DNA of 64,000 bases from Myxococcaceae bacterium JPH2 (GTDB taxonomy: Bacteria > Myxococcota > Myxococcia > Myxococcales > Myxococcaceae), in contig JAEMGR010000003.1 in assembly GCA_016458225.1 (NCBI GenBank), positions 186,001 through 250,000 on the forward strand, in the 5' to 3' direction. A program made the position numbers and the translations under genes. How positions within the stretch are numbered: the first letter of the stretch is position 1; every line of letters begins with the position of its first letter. Of this stretch, positions 46,504-56,535 are shown piece by piece. A model generated the notes under the pieces. It did not search any database. It was not told where the DNA came from and was given only the letters and a program-made list of their open reading frames with translations.

Positions 46504-47847
46504 ATGGCCAACATCCGGTGGGAGGGCCCGCCCCCTCCGTCGTCGCTGTCCGCGCGGCTGACGTCGGCGGGACACCAGCTCGTCTCGCGAGGCACGGTGG
46601 ACGTGGTCGTGCTGCACACGGCGAGCGGCGCACGCGTTCCGTCCGCGCCCCCGGGAGGACGGCCCTGGGTCTGGGCGTCGCGAGCGAAGCTCTCACCCCA
46701 AGCCGCCACCGAGGCCGCGCTGGTGGGCGCCTACGACGCCCTGTGGCTGGGTGCGCCCACGGGGCCCGAGCGATTGATGGCGCGGCTCGCGGAGCTGGCG
46801 GTGCCGGTGACCGCGCCCACCGAGGCGAGCACCTTCGTGGCGCGAAGCGCGGCGGCTCGCGCGGTGCTGGAGCAGATGGCGCGCGCCGCACGCACGTCGA
46901 TGCCCGTGCTGATCACCGGCGAGACGGGAACGGGCAAGGAGGTGACCGCGCGACTGCTGCACGTCTGGAGCGCGCGGCGCGAGGGCCGCTTCGTGCCCAT
47001 CAACTGCGCGGCCATTCCCAATGAGCTGATGGAGGGAGAGCTGTTCGGCTACGCGAAGGGCGCGTTCTCCGGCGCGACGCACGGCTTCGATGGGCAGCTC
47101 ATGGCGGCCGAGCACGGCACGGTGTTCCTGGATGAAATCGACGACACGCCGCTGTCGCTCCAGATGAAGCTCTTGCGCGTGCTGGAGGACCGCGTGGTGA
47201 CGCGCCTGGGAGAGTCCGAGCCGCGCAAGGTGGACTTCCGCATCCTCGCGGCGACCAACCGAGACTTGCGCGAGCTCATCGCGAAGGGAGCGTTTGGCGC
47301 GGACCTGTACGAGCGACTGGCCATCGTGAGCATTCACCTGCCACCGCTGCGCGAGCGCGCGGAGGACCTGCCCGCGCTGGCGGAGCACTTCATCGCGCGC
47401 TTCCAGCGAGAGGAGCCCACCGCGCCGCAAGGCCCCTTGCACGTCACGCCCGAGGCACTGGCCGCGCTCCAGGCGTATCCCTGGCCAGGCAACATCCGAG
47501 AACTGCGCAACGTGCTGTTCGAGGTGCTCGTCTACAAGCGAGCGGGCGCGGAGATCCTCCCGTCGGACTTGCCACGCCGCGTGTTGAAGCGGGGCCTGGA
47601 GCACACGGCGCGAGGCTGCGTGGACGCAAGCGCGCTGTCACGCGCCATGGAGGCGGGCAGCTTCAACCTGCGCGAGGAAGTGGAGACACTGGAGCGACTG
47701 GCCTTGTCGGTGGCGCTGGAGCGCGCGGGAGGCAACGCCGTGCGAGCCGCGACCCTGCTGGGCGAAGTAGGCCGAGGCCGCAGCACGGACCCAGGAGCCA
47801 CGGTGCGAGCCATGATGCGCCGGCTCACCGTGAACCGCGCCGACTGA
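46504..47847 (+). CDS. Sigma54-dependent activator, divergent from flotillin
   Basis: 447 residues. A short N-terminal segment of about 105 residues (Rossmann-like, VDVVVLHTASGARV ... ALVGAYDALWLGAP) matches no sensor family I know. The AAA+ domain (about 110-345) has Walker A GETGTGKE, GAFSGA, FLDEIDDTPLSLQ and NIRELRNVLFE. The C-terminus has a Fis-like helix-turn-helix (LERAGGNAVRAATLLGEVG). As in the FHA activator, the sigma54-contact loop has Ser in place of Thr. A sigma54 promoter for the flotillin gene lies within the 148-base divergent gap, so that gene is the likely target. Confidence 0.88.
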   Translation: MANIRWEGPPPPSSLSARLTSAGHQLVSRGTVDVVVLHTASGARVPSAPPGGRPWVWASRAKLSPQAATEAALVGAYDALWLGAPTGPERLMARLAELAVPVTAPTEASTFVARSAAARAVLEQMARAARTSMPVLITGETGTGKEVTARLLHVWSARREGRFVPINCAAIPNELMEGELFGYAKGAFSGATHGFDGQLMAAEHGTVFLDEIDDTPLSLQMKLLRVLEDRVVTRLGESEPRKVDFRILAATNRDLRELIAKGAFGADLYERLAIVSIHLPPLRERAEDLPALAEHFIARFQREEPTAPQGPLHVTPEALAALQAYPWPGNIRELRNVLFEVLVYKRAGAEILPSDLPRRVLKRGLEHTARGCVDASALSRAMEAGSFNLREEVETLERLALSVALERAGGNAVRAATLLGEVGRGRSTDPGATVRAMMRRLTVNRAD

Positions 47848-47872
47848 CACCGAGTCAGTGGGACGCTGCTCC

Positions 47873-47901
47873 CGCATCCGTGCTTCATCGAACCGGATGC
47901 G
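47873..47901. terminator. Convergent-gene hairpin
   Basis: CGCATCCG (47873-47880) and CGGATGCG (47894-47901), perfect 8-bp stem and 13-nt loop, between the activator and the end of the macroglobulin operon. Confidence 0.5.
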
Positions 47902-47965
47902 AATGCGTCGAGCGACCACACTCTGTCCACGAGCGTTGATTACTCAACCGTGCGGCGGGAGTGAC

Positions 47966-50182
47966 TCAGCGCGCTTCGGGCTTCCCATAGGCGCGCTTGA
48001 GCAGCGCGTCGTTGGACAGGCCACTGGCCTTGGCCGCCTCCACGTCCAGGCCCTCACCGTGGCCTTGGCCTTGGCCCTCGAACACCACGCGCTCGCCGTC
48101 GAACGAGGCGCGCCGAGGGCACGCCAGCAACTTCAGCGCCGAGCGCAACAACTCACACGGCAGCGTGCGTGCGTCCTCGTATGGCGTCCCTGATTCCACC
48201 ACGCCGCGAAGGTACAGCACGCGCCCTGCCTCGAAGCGCAGGGACACCAGCCCCTTCCCCAGCACCGCCTCCACCTGCTCGCGCCGGCGCTCCTCTCTCC
48301 ACGGCTCATCGCCGCCCTGGGAGAACGGCAACCACGCATCCCAAGGCAGCGCCGGCAGCGACAACGCGCGCGTCTCTTCCTTCTTCGCCCGCACGGTGCC
48401 TCGGAAGGCCTGACAGTGCGTGGTGTCACAGATAGCGCGGTCTGGATGTCGACTGTGCCGCTCGTTGTGCGCCACCACGCGCGCCAGCGCCACGCGCGCC
48501 TCGCCCGACAGCGATGCGTCCTCCGCCGTCACCACGCCCGCGACGTACTGGAGCCGTGTCGTGCGGAAGACGAAGTCCGAGCCCCGCCGCGCCTTCAAGG
48601 CCCGAGGCGTCGTCGGCACTCCTGGCGGCGGTCGATACGCTGGCGGCACGTCCCACGTGAACACCCCCGCGTAGTCGCGCCCCTCCTCCGCTCCGTCAGG
48701 GAAACGCACGCGCCACGGCATCCCCAGACATACCGCCGACCCCTTCTCCACCAGGCCCGCCAGCGAGGAGAACTCTCCCGGCACCGCGCGCGGAACCCCG
48801 GCCTCCAGCGCGAACCCGAGCCCCGGACACCGCGCCTCGATGACATTCGGAGCCACCAACCCCAGCACCTGCACGCGCGCGGCCTCCGTGCCTCCGTGCC
48901 CCTTCCCTCGCGCCAGGACCTTCGAGACCTCATCCGCGAACTGCCGAGGCATCTTCCCGGGCCGCAGCAGCACCGCCACCACGTCCGCGTCCACCGCGAC
49001 AATCCACCCGAGCTGCGGCCGGCTCGCCGCGTCGCGCACCGTGCCCGTCTTGGTCGCCACGCCCACCAGCGCCGAGGACGCGGGCAAGTCACTCAACGTC
49101 CCTCGCGCGGCATTGTCCGCCAGCAACGCCATGACGTCCGGACGCGCCTCGGCCAGCAGCCGGTACGCCTGAGCCATTCCCCACGGAGACACTGCCCGCG
49201 TCGAGCGCAGCCCGATGGCCTCGGCCATGTCCACCGAGCCCCCCACAAGCCCCAGCGCGGACAGCACCGGCCCCCACGCCCCGAACGACCGGGGCGCCGA
49301 GCCCGCTGCCTCCCAATCCAGGAAGTACCCATTGCACGAGCGCAGGAGCGCCGTGCGCGCATCCAGCGCGTCGGGCAAGCCCGGCCCACACGCCCACTCC
49401 TGCACGCCGTCGCGACGCGGCAGCACCGGATGCTCACGCGCCGCCGCATACACGAAGGGCTTCAACGTCGAGCCATACGGCAGCGCTCGCCGCACGTCGC
49501 CCTCCGCCACCAGCACCTCGCCCGAGTGACGACTGAGCACCAGCGTCGCGGGCGCGGCCTCGCGCACCGCCACGTCCGCCAGCTCCTCCAACGACAGCGG
49601 CACCAGCCACCGCGCCCCGTCCTGACACTGGCGCAGCCGGCGCGTCAGCGCCGCGGGGAAGCCCTGGCTCTCTCCCAGGATTCGCGCCAGCGCGCGCCGA
49701 GCCCGGAGCGTGTCCACGGAGGGCGCGCTCGCCACCTCCGCCGCCGCGCGCGACAGCGACTGATACGGCGCCTCGCGCCACGCGGACAGCTCGCCGCTCG
49801 TCATCAGCGCGAACGCTTCATGGAAGAGCCGGTCCTCACTGGACGCGGGACAGGCCCACCACAGGAGCTGATGCGCCAGCTCGTGGCGCAGCGCCACGCG
49901 CAGCCGCTCCTCCAGCACGCCCGGCGTGTTCTGCCGCAGCTCCACCAGCCCTGGGCGCCCCTGCGCGTTGCGCTCGGGGGCCATCACGCTGCCCTTCTGG
50001 AGCACCACCGTGCCGGGAGCCCGCGAGGGCGCGCTCCCGGCCTGGGCGACGTACACCGCCTCCACGGACGCCCAAGCGGCCTCCGCCTCGCGACGAAGGT
50101 CCGCCTCGGGCGTCACGTCGCCCCGCGTGACGAAGGTGGGAGAGGCCGCCAGCAGCGTGGCGACCACGGCGGCCCACCCCAT
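47966..50182 (-). CDS. yfaQ: YfaQ-like protein: HExxH, PBP-type transpeptidase and SpoIID-like parts
   Basis: 738 residues with a short signal-like N-terminus. Three enzyme-like segments are visible. First, RHELAHQLLWW (His100, Glu101, His104) with a later HEAF (Glu122), the layout of gluzincin metallopeptidase-like proteins. Second, a penicillin-binding transpeptidase-like segment with STLK (Ser238-Lys241), SCN and KTGT (Lys378). Third, a SpoIID-like end: AGVVTAEDA (Glu554 at the catalytic position), DTTHCQAF (Cys590) and GQGQGHGEG. SpoIID enzymes cut bare glycan strands. The last gene of the macroglobulin operon, three bases after yfaS; position and context match E. coli yfaQ (DUF2300). Likely links the macroglobulin to the cell wall. 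Activity of each part is inferred from motifs only. Confidence 0.78.
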   Translation of the reverse strand: MGWAAVVATLLAASPTFVTRGDVTPEADLRREAEAAWASVEAVYVAQAGSAPSRAPGTVVLQKGSVMAPERNAQGRPGLVELRQNTPGVLEERLRVALRHELAHQLLWWACPASSEDRLFHEAFALMTSGELSAWREAPYQSLSRAAAEVASAPSVDTLRARRALARILGESQGFPAALTRRLRQCQDGARWLVPLSLEELADVAVREAAPATLVLSRHSGEVLVAEGDVRRALPYGSTLKPFVYAAAREHPVLPRRDGVQEWACGPGLPDALDARTALLRSCNGYFLDWEAAGSAPRSFGAWGPVLSALGLVGGSVDMAEAIGLRSTRAVSPWGMAQAYRLLAEARPDVMALLADNAARGTLSDLPASSALVGVATKTGTVRDAASRPQLGWIVAVDADVVAVLLRPGKMPRQFADEVSKVLARGKGHGGTEAARVQVLGLVAPNVIEARCPGLGFALEAGVPRAVPGEFSSLAGLVEKGSAVCLGMPWRVRFPDGAEEGRDYAGVFTWDVPPAYRPPPGVPTTPRALKARRGSDFVFRTTRLQYVAGVVTAEDASLSGEARVALARVVAHNERHSRHPDRAICDTTHCQAFRGTVRAKKEETRALSLPALPWDAWLPFSQGGDEPWREERRREQVEAVLGKGLVSLRFEAGRVLYLRGVVESGTPYEDARTLPCELLRSALKLLACPRRASFDGERVVFEGQGQGHGEGLDVEAAKASGLSNDALLKRAYGKPEAR

Positions 50183-50185
50183 GAA

Positions 50186-53100
50186 CTACAGGTCGCCCTG
50201 GGGCTTCTGCGAGGGCGCCACCTTCAGCACATCCGCGGCCGTGCGACCGTGGATGCGCGCCGCGTACATGTCCTCGATGGTCGCCGGCGGCGCCGAGAAC
50301 GTGCCAGCGAACTGCGCACGCATCACGTAGCCCATGACGCGCGGCGTGTTGCTCCACCACGCGGGCTCCTCGAAGAAGAACGTGGCCCGCTCCGGGCTGA
50401 GCTGCCGGCGCTTGAGCGCCTCGGGAGCCAGCGGCAGCGCGTGCGGCGGACCGCGGAAGGCCTTGTCCTCCTGGAGCGGCACGAAGCCCGCGGGCACCGC
50501 GTCCTCCACCACGTAGTACGCCGACCGCGCCCGGTTCTCCCCGCGCGCATCCAGCGTCAGCTCCACGTAGACCTCCTCGCCTTGGGACACGGCGGTGCCG
50601 GACTCCAGCTTCACCTTCCCGCCCTCGCGCAGCACGTAGTACGCGCGCTGGATGGACATGCCCTCGGACTTCGCCTGCACCGAGGACAGCGGCGTCAGCG
50701 CGGACGCCCGCAGCGTGGCCACGCCATCGAAGCCGCCCACGTCCACCGTGCGAGTCCCCGGCGCCAGGGTGGCCACCAGGCCCATGCCGCGCGGCGAGAA
50801 CTTCACCGCGCCCTTCGCGCCCTTCACCTCGGGCGGCGTCATCCCGCGGAACGCCTTCGCATCCCGCTCGATGAGCCACAGCGAGTGCAGCAGCGCGGTG
50901 CTCCGGTCGAACGTCGACAGGTCCGGCTCGCTCAGCAGCTCCAGGATGCGCTTGCGAGCGCGCGTGACATCCAGCGTGCCGAACGACGCCGCGTGCGCGG
51001 TGATGGCCGTCAGGCCCACGCGCCGCAGCGGATAGCGGAAGAACGCCTCGGACAGCTGCGGCTCCTGGCCCTGCTTCAGGCTGGCCAGGGTGGCGAAGCC
51101 CTCCGTGCTCCGAGCCACCAGCGCGTTGATGCGCTCCTGGAGGGCCGCCTCCTTCATCACGCCCGCCTTCTCCGCCGCGAGCACCGCGAGGGCCAGCGAG
51201 TACAGGTCGCCCGGCTGCGCGCCCTGCACGAGCGCACGGACCCGCGCCGCCTGTCGCGGCCCCTGCAACCGAGCCAGCACGTAGGCACGGGTGGCCTCGT
51301 ACTCCGGCGGCAGGTTCTGCTGTCCATCGAGCCACGTCGCCGTCTCGGTGATGCGCGGGTCATCGCGGTCCGCCAGCCCCGCGTCGACCGCGTACGCCAG
51401 ACCATCCATGGCGATGAGGGTGAGCGGCAGGCTCGGCTCGCTGTAGCCACCGAACCACGTGAAGCCGCCACCACGGACCTCCAGCGCCAGGATGCGCGCG
51501 GTGCCTTGCACGGCGCGGCTGCGCGCCTCCGCCAGGAGCGCCTGCGTGTCCGTGTCCAGCTTGTCCAACGTGCCCGCCTTCTGGAGCACCTGGTAGAGCG
51601 CCACGTTGGGCACCGTGGTGGAGACGAGCTGCTCCAGGCACCCGTACGGATACGTGAGCAGCTCCCGCACGTTGGTGAGCGCCGCGTCCACCACCGAGGG
51701 CTGGAGCACGAGCTGCACGCCCGTCAGCGTCGCCGAGTCCGCCGCGGGGAGCGCCAGCGCGCCACCGCCCCACGCGCTCACCTGCACCTCGTCCTCCACC
51801 GCGGCGGGCCGCACATCGAAGCCCTTCGTGTCCCGCAGCGGATCCTTCCCACCCGTCACCGCGACCGCGAGCTGCGCGGCGCCCGTGGCCGAGGCCTTCA
51901 GCGTCACCGGCACCACCTTCTCGCCGCCCTTGGCCAGCTCCACCTTGACCTGCGACTGCTCCGCCTTGAGCGCGCCCGCCGACGCCAGCTTCACGTCGAG
52001 CACCTGACTGCCCTCGGACTTCTCGCCCGCCGACAGCCGCACGGACGCGAGCGCCTCGTCACCCTCGCGGAGGAACTGCGGCAACGCGGCGTACAGGTTG
52101 ACGCCCCCCCGCGTGGCGAACTCGGACGTGCCTTCGCCGAAGCGACCGGACGTGTCCGCGGCCACCGCCGTAATCACCCACAGCGTCTGGTTGGACGGCA
52201 GCGTGAAGCGCACCGTCGCGCGCCCATCCCGGTCCGTCACCACCGCCGGGTCCCAGTGCGCGGTGTCCTTCTCCAGGTCGCGCGCCTGACGACTGGGCGG
52301 CTTGATGGACGCGAAGGCGTGGTCCGGCAGTCCGGACAGCTTGCGCGCCAGCGCCTCGCCGTAGCCGTAGCCCTGGAACTCGGACGAGTAGAAGTTCGAC
52401 ACGTTGTTGCGCGCGGGCGGATAGAAGAAGTCCAGCACCTTGGGCCGGAACTCGCTCTGGATGGCGTAGACCGCCTTGTCCACCACGCCCACGGACACCT
52501 GCGCCACCACGCCTCGGCCCTCGCTGTCGGTGACGCGCAACTCGAGCGACTGGTCGCTCAGCGGCGCCGTCTCCGCGCGCTGCGGCTGCACCGACACCGT
52601 GAGCGTGCGCTCGCGCGGCACCACGCGGAACGCCACCGTGCGCTCCTCCCAACGGCCCGAGGCCGTGGGGTACGCAACGGACGCGTACACCGCGCTGCCG
52701 AAGCGCTTCTCCACGTCGAAGGCGTGCACCAGCGTGCGGCCCTTGAGCGACACGAGCTGCGTGCCGTACAGACCCGCGCCCGTCAGCGTCACCCACACCG
52801 AGCCCGCGTCACGGCCATCCGGACCCCAACCGTCCGGCAGCAGCGCCACCAGCCGAGCTGTGTCCCCCGGTTCCAGCGCGCCCGAGAGCGACGCCAGCGT
52901 GAGGTTGGGCACCTGCGCCACCGGCTCATCCTCGGCGCCGATGACGAGCAGGGACTCCTCGCCCGTCCACGCCTCGCCGCGCTTGTCCTTCAACGTCACG
53001 CGCGCCAGCACCGCGCCCACGTCACCGGTGGGCACCTTCTCGCGGTGCGTCCCGTCCGCCGCCGTGGTGAACGAGCGCTTGCCCAGGCTCTTCTCCTTGC

Positions 53101-54907
53101 CGTCCGCGCGCCGCAGCACGAACTCCACCTCGCCCTGCGTGGCGCCGTAGGCCTTGCCCGACAGCGTGGTGGCGCGCAGCGACAGCATCGCCTCGCCACC
53201 CTTGGACACCACCGGCTCCGAGTAGCGCGCCGTGCCCAGCACCTCCACCTTCGACAGGAAGAAGGCCGCGGTGGCGTTGGCGAACGTCTCCTGGTCGTCC
53301 CGCGCGCGCACGGTCAGCGTGTAGCGGTACGGCAGGCGCTCCTCGCCCGGCTTCAGCTCGGGGACGGCGATCTCGATGGAGGCATCGCCATTCGCGTCGA
53401 ACGCGCTCGCGCTCGACCACGGGTCCTCCGTGGCGCTGCGCTCCGCGACCGACGAGTACAGCCGCTCGGGGACGCTCAGCTTGCCCTCCGTGGTGGAGGC
53501 GGTGCCGTACGTCACCGCGCTGCCCTGGCCACCCTTGCCCGCGTCATCCACCCAGGCCGGCGCGTCCAGCAGGCTGCGGTAGAGGAACACCTCGTACTTC
53601 GCGCCCGCCGGGATGCCGCCCGCGTAACGGCGCGCGTGCACCTTCGCGCGCAGCGTCTTTCCGGGTGTCACCGTCTCCGAGTCGGGCTCCACCTCCAGGT
53701 AGAACGTGGGCTTCACGTAGTCCTGCACCCGGGCCTCGCCCTGGTACGGATGCGTGTCCAGCTCCGCCTCCACGCGCAGCACGCCCGTGCCCAGGTCCTC
53801 CGGCACCTTCAGCGTGCCGTTGAACGCACCGAAATCGTCCACCGTCGCGCGCGTGGTGAGGGCACGCCCCTCCTGGGACACCAGCTTCACCAGCACGTCG
53901 CGCTTCTTCGGCGTGAACAGGCGCGCCAGGAAGGTGTCCGGCTGCCGCACGAGCCCGCGGAACTTCACCTCGTTGCCCGGCTTGTAGATGGGCCGGTCGC
54001 TGTAGATGAACACGTCCGGCGCCACCGCCAGCGCGGAGTAGAAGTCCGTGTCCACGATGGCCGTGTCCCCGTCCACCGTCGCGGTGGCGATGAGGCGCGG
54101 CTCATCCACCGCCAGCGTCACCTCCCCCTTCGCGTCCGTCGTGCCCGTGGGCCCCTTGCCCTTGGCCAGGTACACCTGCACGTTCGCGCCCTCGCGCGGC
54201 TTCTGGTCCCGACCCGCCACGCGCACCAGCACCTGTCCGTCCGTCTGCTTGAGCTGCACGGACAGGTCGCTGACCACGAGCACCACCTGTCCCTCCACCC
54301 GCCCCTGCACGAGTTGGAGGACGTAGGTGCCCGGCGGCAGCGGCGCGAGCACCACGCGGCGCTCCTGGAAGCCGCCGCTGTAGCCACTGGTGTCGAAGCC
54401 GGGGACGTTGAAGTCCCGCTCCGCGCCGCCCAGGTCCAGGTTCAGCCACTGGCTGCGCACCACGGAGAAGCCCGGAGGCGTGCCCACCAACTTCTCGGGC
54501 CCCTCGGACACCTTCGCGAGCTGCTCGCCCGAGGACGAGGCCGCAGGAGCCTGGGGCAGCACGCCCACCAGGTCCTCGCGGATGGGCAGCGACATCGAGT
54601 TGAGCAGCCACCGCCCCGGCGAGTGCACCGCGTTGAGGCCCCGGCTGAGCGCGCGGCCCGGGTTCACCAGGGTGGGCGGCGCCTGATACGCGCGCCGCAG
54701 GTCCGTCTGCGCGCGGATGAACGCGTCCACGTTCTCCGGCTTGAGGACGCGCAGCTCCACGGGGCCCTTGTCCTCGAAGGCCACGTCCACGCCCACGGGC
54801 TCCTGGCTGCCATAGGAGCGCGGCACGGTGATGTAGAGCGGCTTGGCCGCGGCCACGCCGGACAGCGCGAGCGCGACGAGCGCCACGATGCGATGAGCAA
54901 TCTTCAT
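50186..54907 (-). CDS. yfaS: Bacterial alpha-2-macroglobulin with intact thioester
   Basis: 1573 residues. Sec signal (IVALVALALSGVAAAK) with no lipobox Cys, so probably free in the periplasm or held by partners, unlike the lipid-anchored YfhM type. Macroglobulin beta domains run through the N-terminal half (SDRPIYKPGNEVKFRGLV is characteristic). The thioester motif YGCLEQ lies at Cys1090-Gln1093, in the helical toroid (GGGFTWFGGYSEPSLPLT follows), and a receptor-binding-like domain ends the protein. Proteases that cut the bait region are trapped covalently by the thioester. The start ATGA overlaps the stop of the DUF2138 gene. Together with its neighbours it forms a conserved yfa/mag-type cluster. 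Confidence 0.92.
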   Translation of the reverse strand: MKIAHRIVALVALALSGVAAAKPLYITVPRSYGSQEPVGVDVAFEDKGPVELRVLKPENVDAFIRAQTDLRRAYQAPPTLVNPGRALSRGLNAVHSPGRWLLNSMSLPIREDLVGVLPQAPAASSSGEQLAKVSEGPEKLVGTPPGFSVVRSQWLNLDLGGAERDFNVPGFDTSGYSGGFQERRVVLAPLPPGTYVLQLVQGRVEGQVVLVVSDLSVQLKQTDGQVLVRVAGRDQKPREGANVQVYLAKGKGPTGTTDAKGEVTLAVDEPRLIATATVDGDTAIVDTDFYSALAVAPDVFIYSDRPIYKPGNEVKFRGLVRQPDTFLARLFTPKKRDVLVKLVSQEGRALTTRATVDDFGAFNGTLKVPEDLGTGVLRVEAELDTHPYQGEARVQDYVKPTFYLEVEPDSETVTPGKTLRAKVHARRYAGGIPAGAKYEVFLYRSLLDAPAWVDDAGKGGQGSAVTYGTASTTEGKLSVPERLYSSVAERSATEDPWSSASAFDANGDASIEIAVPELKPGEERLPYRYTLTVRARDDQETFANATAAFFLSKVEVLGTARYSEPVVSKGGEAMLSLRATTLSGKAYGATQGEVEFVLRRADGKEKSLGKRSFTTAADGTHREKVPTGDVGAVLARVTLKDKRGEAWTGEESLLVIGAEDEPVAQVPNLTLASLSGALEPGDTARLVALLPDGWGPDGRDAGSVWVTLTGAGLYGTQLVSLKGRTLVHAFDVEKRFGSAVYASVAYPTASGRWEERTVAFRVVPRERTLTVSVQPQRAETAPLSDQSLELRVTDSEGRGVVAQVSVGVVDKAVYAIQSEFRPKVLDFFYPPARNNVSNFYSSEFQGYGYGEALARKLSGLPDHAFASIKPPSRQARDLEKDTAHWDPAVVTDRDGRATVRFTLPSNQTLWVITAVAADTSGRFGEGTSEFATRGGVNLYAALPQFLREGDEALASVRLSAGEKSEGSQVLDVKLASAGALKAEQSQVKVELAKGGEKVVPVTLKASATGAAQLAVAVTGGKDPLRDTKGFDVRPAAVEDEVQVSAWGGGALALPAADSATLTGVQLVLQPSVVDAALTNVRELLTYPYGCLEQLVSTTVPNVALYQVLQKAGTLDKLDTDTQALLAEARSRAVQGTARILALEVRGGGFTWFGGYSEPSLPLTLIAMDGLAYAVDAGLADRDDPRITETATWLDGQQNLPPEYEATRAYVLARLQGPRQAARVRALVQGAQPGDLYSLALAVLAAEKAGVMKEAALQERINALVARSTEGFATLASLKQGQEPQLSEAFFRYPLRRVGLTAITAHAASFGTLDVTRARKRILELLSEPDLSTFDRSTALLHSLWLIERDAKAFRGMTPPEVKGAKGAVKFSPRGMGLVATLAPGTRTVDVGGFDGVATLRASALTPLSSVQAKSEGMSIQRAYYVLREGGKVKLESGTAVSQGEEVYVELTLDARGENRARSAYYVVEDAVPAGFVPLQEDKAFRGPPHALPLAPEALKRRQLSPERATFFFEEPAWWSNTPRVMGYVMRAQFAGTFSAPPATIEDMYAARIHGRTAADVLKVAPSQKPQGDL

Positions 54908-56535
54908 GACCCGAAACCTCCAGGAACCAGCGCGTCGCCCTTCACCGTGCCGTGCAGGCCCAGGTACGGAAGCGACTCCAAGTCACGGCGGGCCGCCTCG
55001 ATTTCGGGCGGCACGGCCTTGGGAAGAGGCGCGTCGCGACCCGCGCGCACCTCGGATGCATAGCCATCTCGCGTCAGGCCGCTGAGCAGCCGTCCCAGGT
55101 TGACACCCAGGGACACGGACGCGGGCGTCCGCAGGCCCGCCACCACCGGGCCCGCGGCGTTGAGCAGGTTGGGGCTCTTGCCCTCACAGGCGCGGCGCAG
55201 GCGCTCCAGCTCCTCCGCCGTGCTGGCCAGCGCCACGTGGTTGCACAGCGTGGCGCGCTGAAGCGTGTGCGAGCCACCCGTGAAGAGCTTCTCCAGCGCG
55301 GGCGCGTCCTCCTTGCGCCCCCAGAGCAGCGACAGCGCCATGGGCAGCGACGAGTCTCCGCGCGGCGTCCACACCACCGCCACCTGCCGCGTGACGGTGG
55401 GGCCCTTGCCGCCACCGTCCACCTTCCAGAAGGTCTTGAGCGCGTCGGGCTCCAGGGACGCGGGCAGCTTGAGCTGGAGCGTCAGCAGCACCGGCGCGTC
55501 CTCGGGAATCAGCCGCAGCAGGTCATCCGACAGGGGCGCGCTGTCCAGCCGCGCGGGCCCATCCATCAGCTCGCCCGCGATGCCCTTGCCCACCAGACGG
55601 TCGCCCTCGACGGCGAACTGGAGGCGCGTGTGCTCGCCCAGGCCCAGCACGTGGCCGAGCAGCTGCGCCTCGCGGCCGTAGGACTTCGCGTCGAAGCCCA
55701 CCTCCACGTCCACGCCCGAATCACCGTCGAGCTTGGGCAGCCCCGTGCACAGGCCCTGGAGCACCACCACCGGGTGCCGCGCGAGCACCAGCCGGTCCTC
55801 CGACCGCGCCGCCCACAGCGTCTGCTCCGCCACCAGCCAGCGCGACAGGTGGAAGCCGCCCGCGGGGGCCTGGCCCTCACCGCCCGGGCAGCCCTCCGCG
55901 GTCATCTCGCTGCGACGCGCCACCTTGTCCAACGCCTGCCAGGCCGACGCGGAAGCCGAGTCCGGGCGCGGCAGGATGAACGCCGGAGTGCCCGCGCGCG
56001 CATCGCCGCTGAACCACACGGCCCGGAAGGGCACGTCCAGCAGCCGGCCCGCCACCACATCCAGCACGGCGCCCTTGAAGTCCGCCTTCAGGTCCTCGCC
56101 GGTCGTGCCGAAGAAGGCCGCCCACCCGCCGATGAAGCCCTTGCCCACGGGCTGGGAGAGCGTCTGCTTCAGCCACGCGTTGCGCGCCATCGCGTCGCGC
56201 ACCTTTCCGGGCGCGTACACGTCCACCCAGACCGCGGCGGGGGCGGCGCTGCCCGGGACGTCCATCTTCACGGCCTCGGTGGGGACCTCCGGCATGCCCT
56301 CCACGGTGGCTCCCGCGGTGGGAGGCCCCTGGCGCTCGCCCGTCGAGAACGACGAGCCCGAGCCGCTCCCTGTCCCGCTGCGGCGGCCCATCACGAAGGC
56401 GCCCGCGACCAGGGCGCCGATGAGCACCGCGCCCGCGGCAATGAACACGCCCTTGGGAGGTCCACCGGCCTTGCGGGGACCCGAGGGCGGCGCCGCGGGA
56501 GGCGGCGTGCCCGAAGGGCTCGTGGGAGATGTCAT
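54904..56535 (-). CDS. yfaA: YfaA-like DUF2138 membrane-anchored protein
   Basis: 543 residues from the ATG at 56535, with AAGGAG upstream and ATGA overlap with the preceding gene. Pro/Gly-rich cytoplasmic start, one membrane helix (about 29-51, GVFIAAGAVLIGALVAGAFVMG), a Ser/Gly linker and a large periplasmic domain. Assignment to DUF2138 rests on operon position beside macroglobulin, DUF1175 and DUF2135 genes, and on size; no catalytic motif is visible. It may anchor or present the macroglobulin at the inner membrane. Confidence 0.72.
   Translation of the reverse strand: MTSPTSPSGTPPPAAPPSGPRKAGGPPKGVFIAAGAVLIGALVAGAFVMGRRSGTGSGSGSSFSTGERQGPPTAGATVEGMPEVPTEAVKMDVPGSAAPAAVWVDVYAPGKVRDAMARNAWLKQTLSQPVGKGFIGGWAAFFGTTGEDLKADFKGAVLDVVAGRLLDVPFRAVWFSGDARAGTPAFILPRPDSASASAWQALDKVARRSEMTAEGCPGGEGQAPAGGFHLSRWLVAEQTLWAARSEDRLVLARHPVVVLQGLCTGLPKLDGDSGVDVEVGFDAKSYGREAQLLGHVLGLGEHTRLQFAVEGDRLVGKGIAGELMDGPARLDSAPLSDDLLRLIPEDAPVLLTLQLKLPASLEPDALKTFWKVDGGGKGPTVTRQVAVVWTPRGDSSLPMALSLLWGRKEDAPALEKLFTGGSHTLQRATLCNHVALASTAEELERLRRACEGKSPNLLNAAGPVVAGLRTPASVSLGVNLGRLLSGLTRDGYASEVRAGRDAPLPKAVPPEIEAARRDLESLPYLGLHGTVKGDALVPGGFGS

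Noticed and set aside
48416-55063. A 2215-codon open frame on the plus strand, antisense to the macroglobulin and YfaQ-like genes
   Set aside because: It lies opposite well-supported genes; the translation is monotonous Arg/His/Leu-rich, as produced by G/C-saturated third positions read in the complementary frame. No motif is visible.
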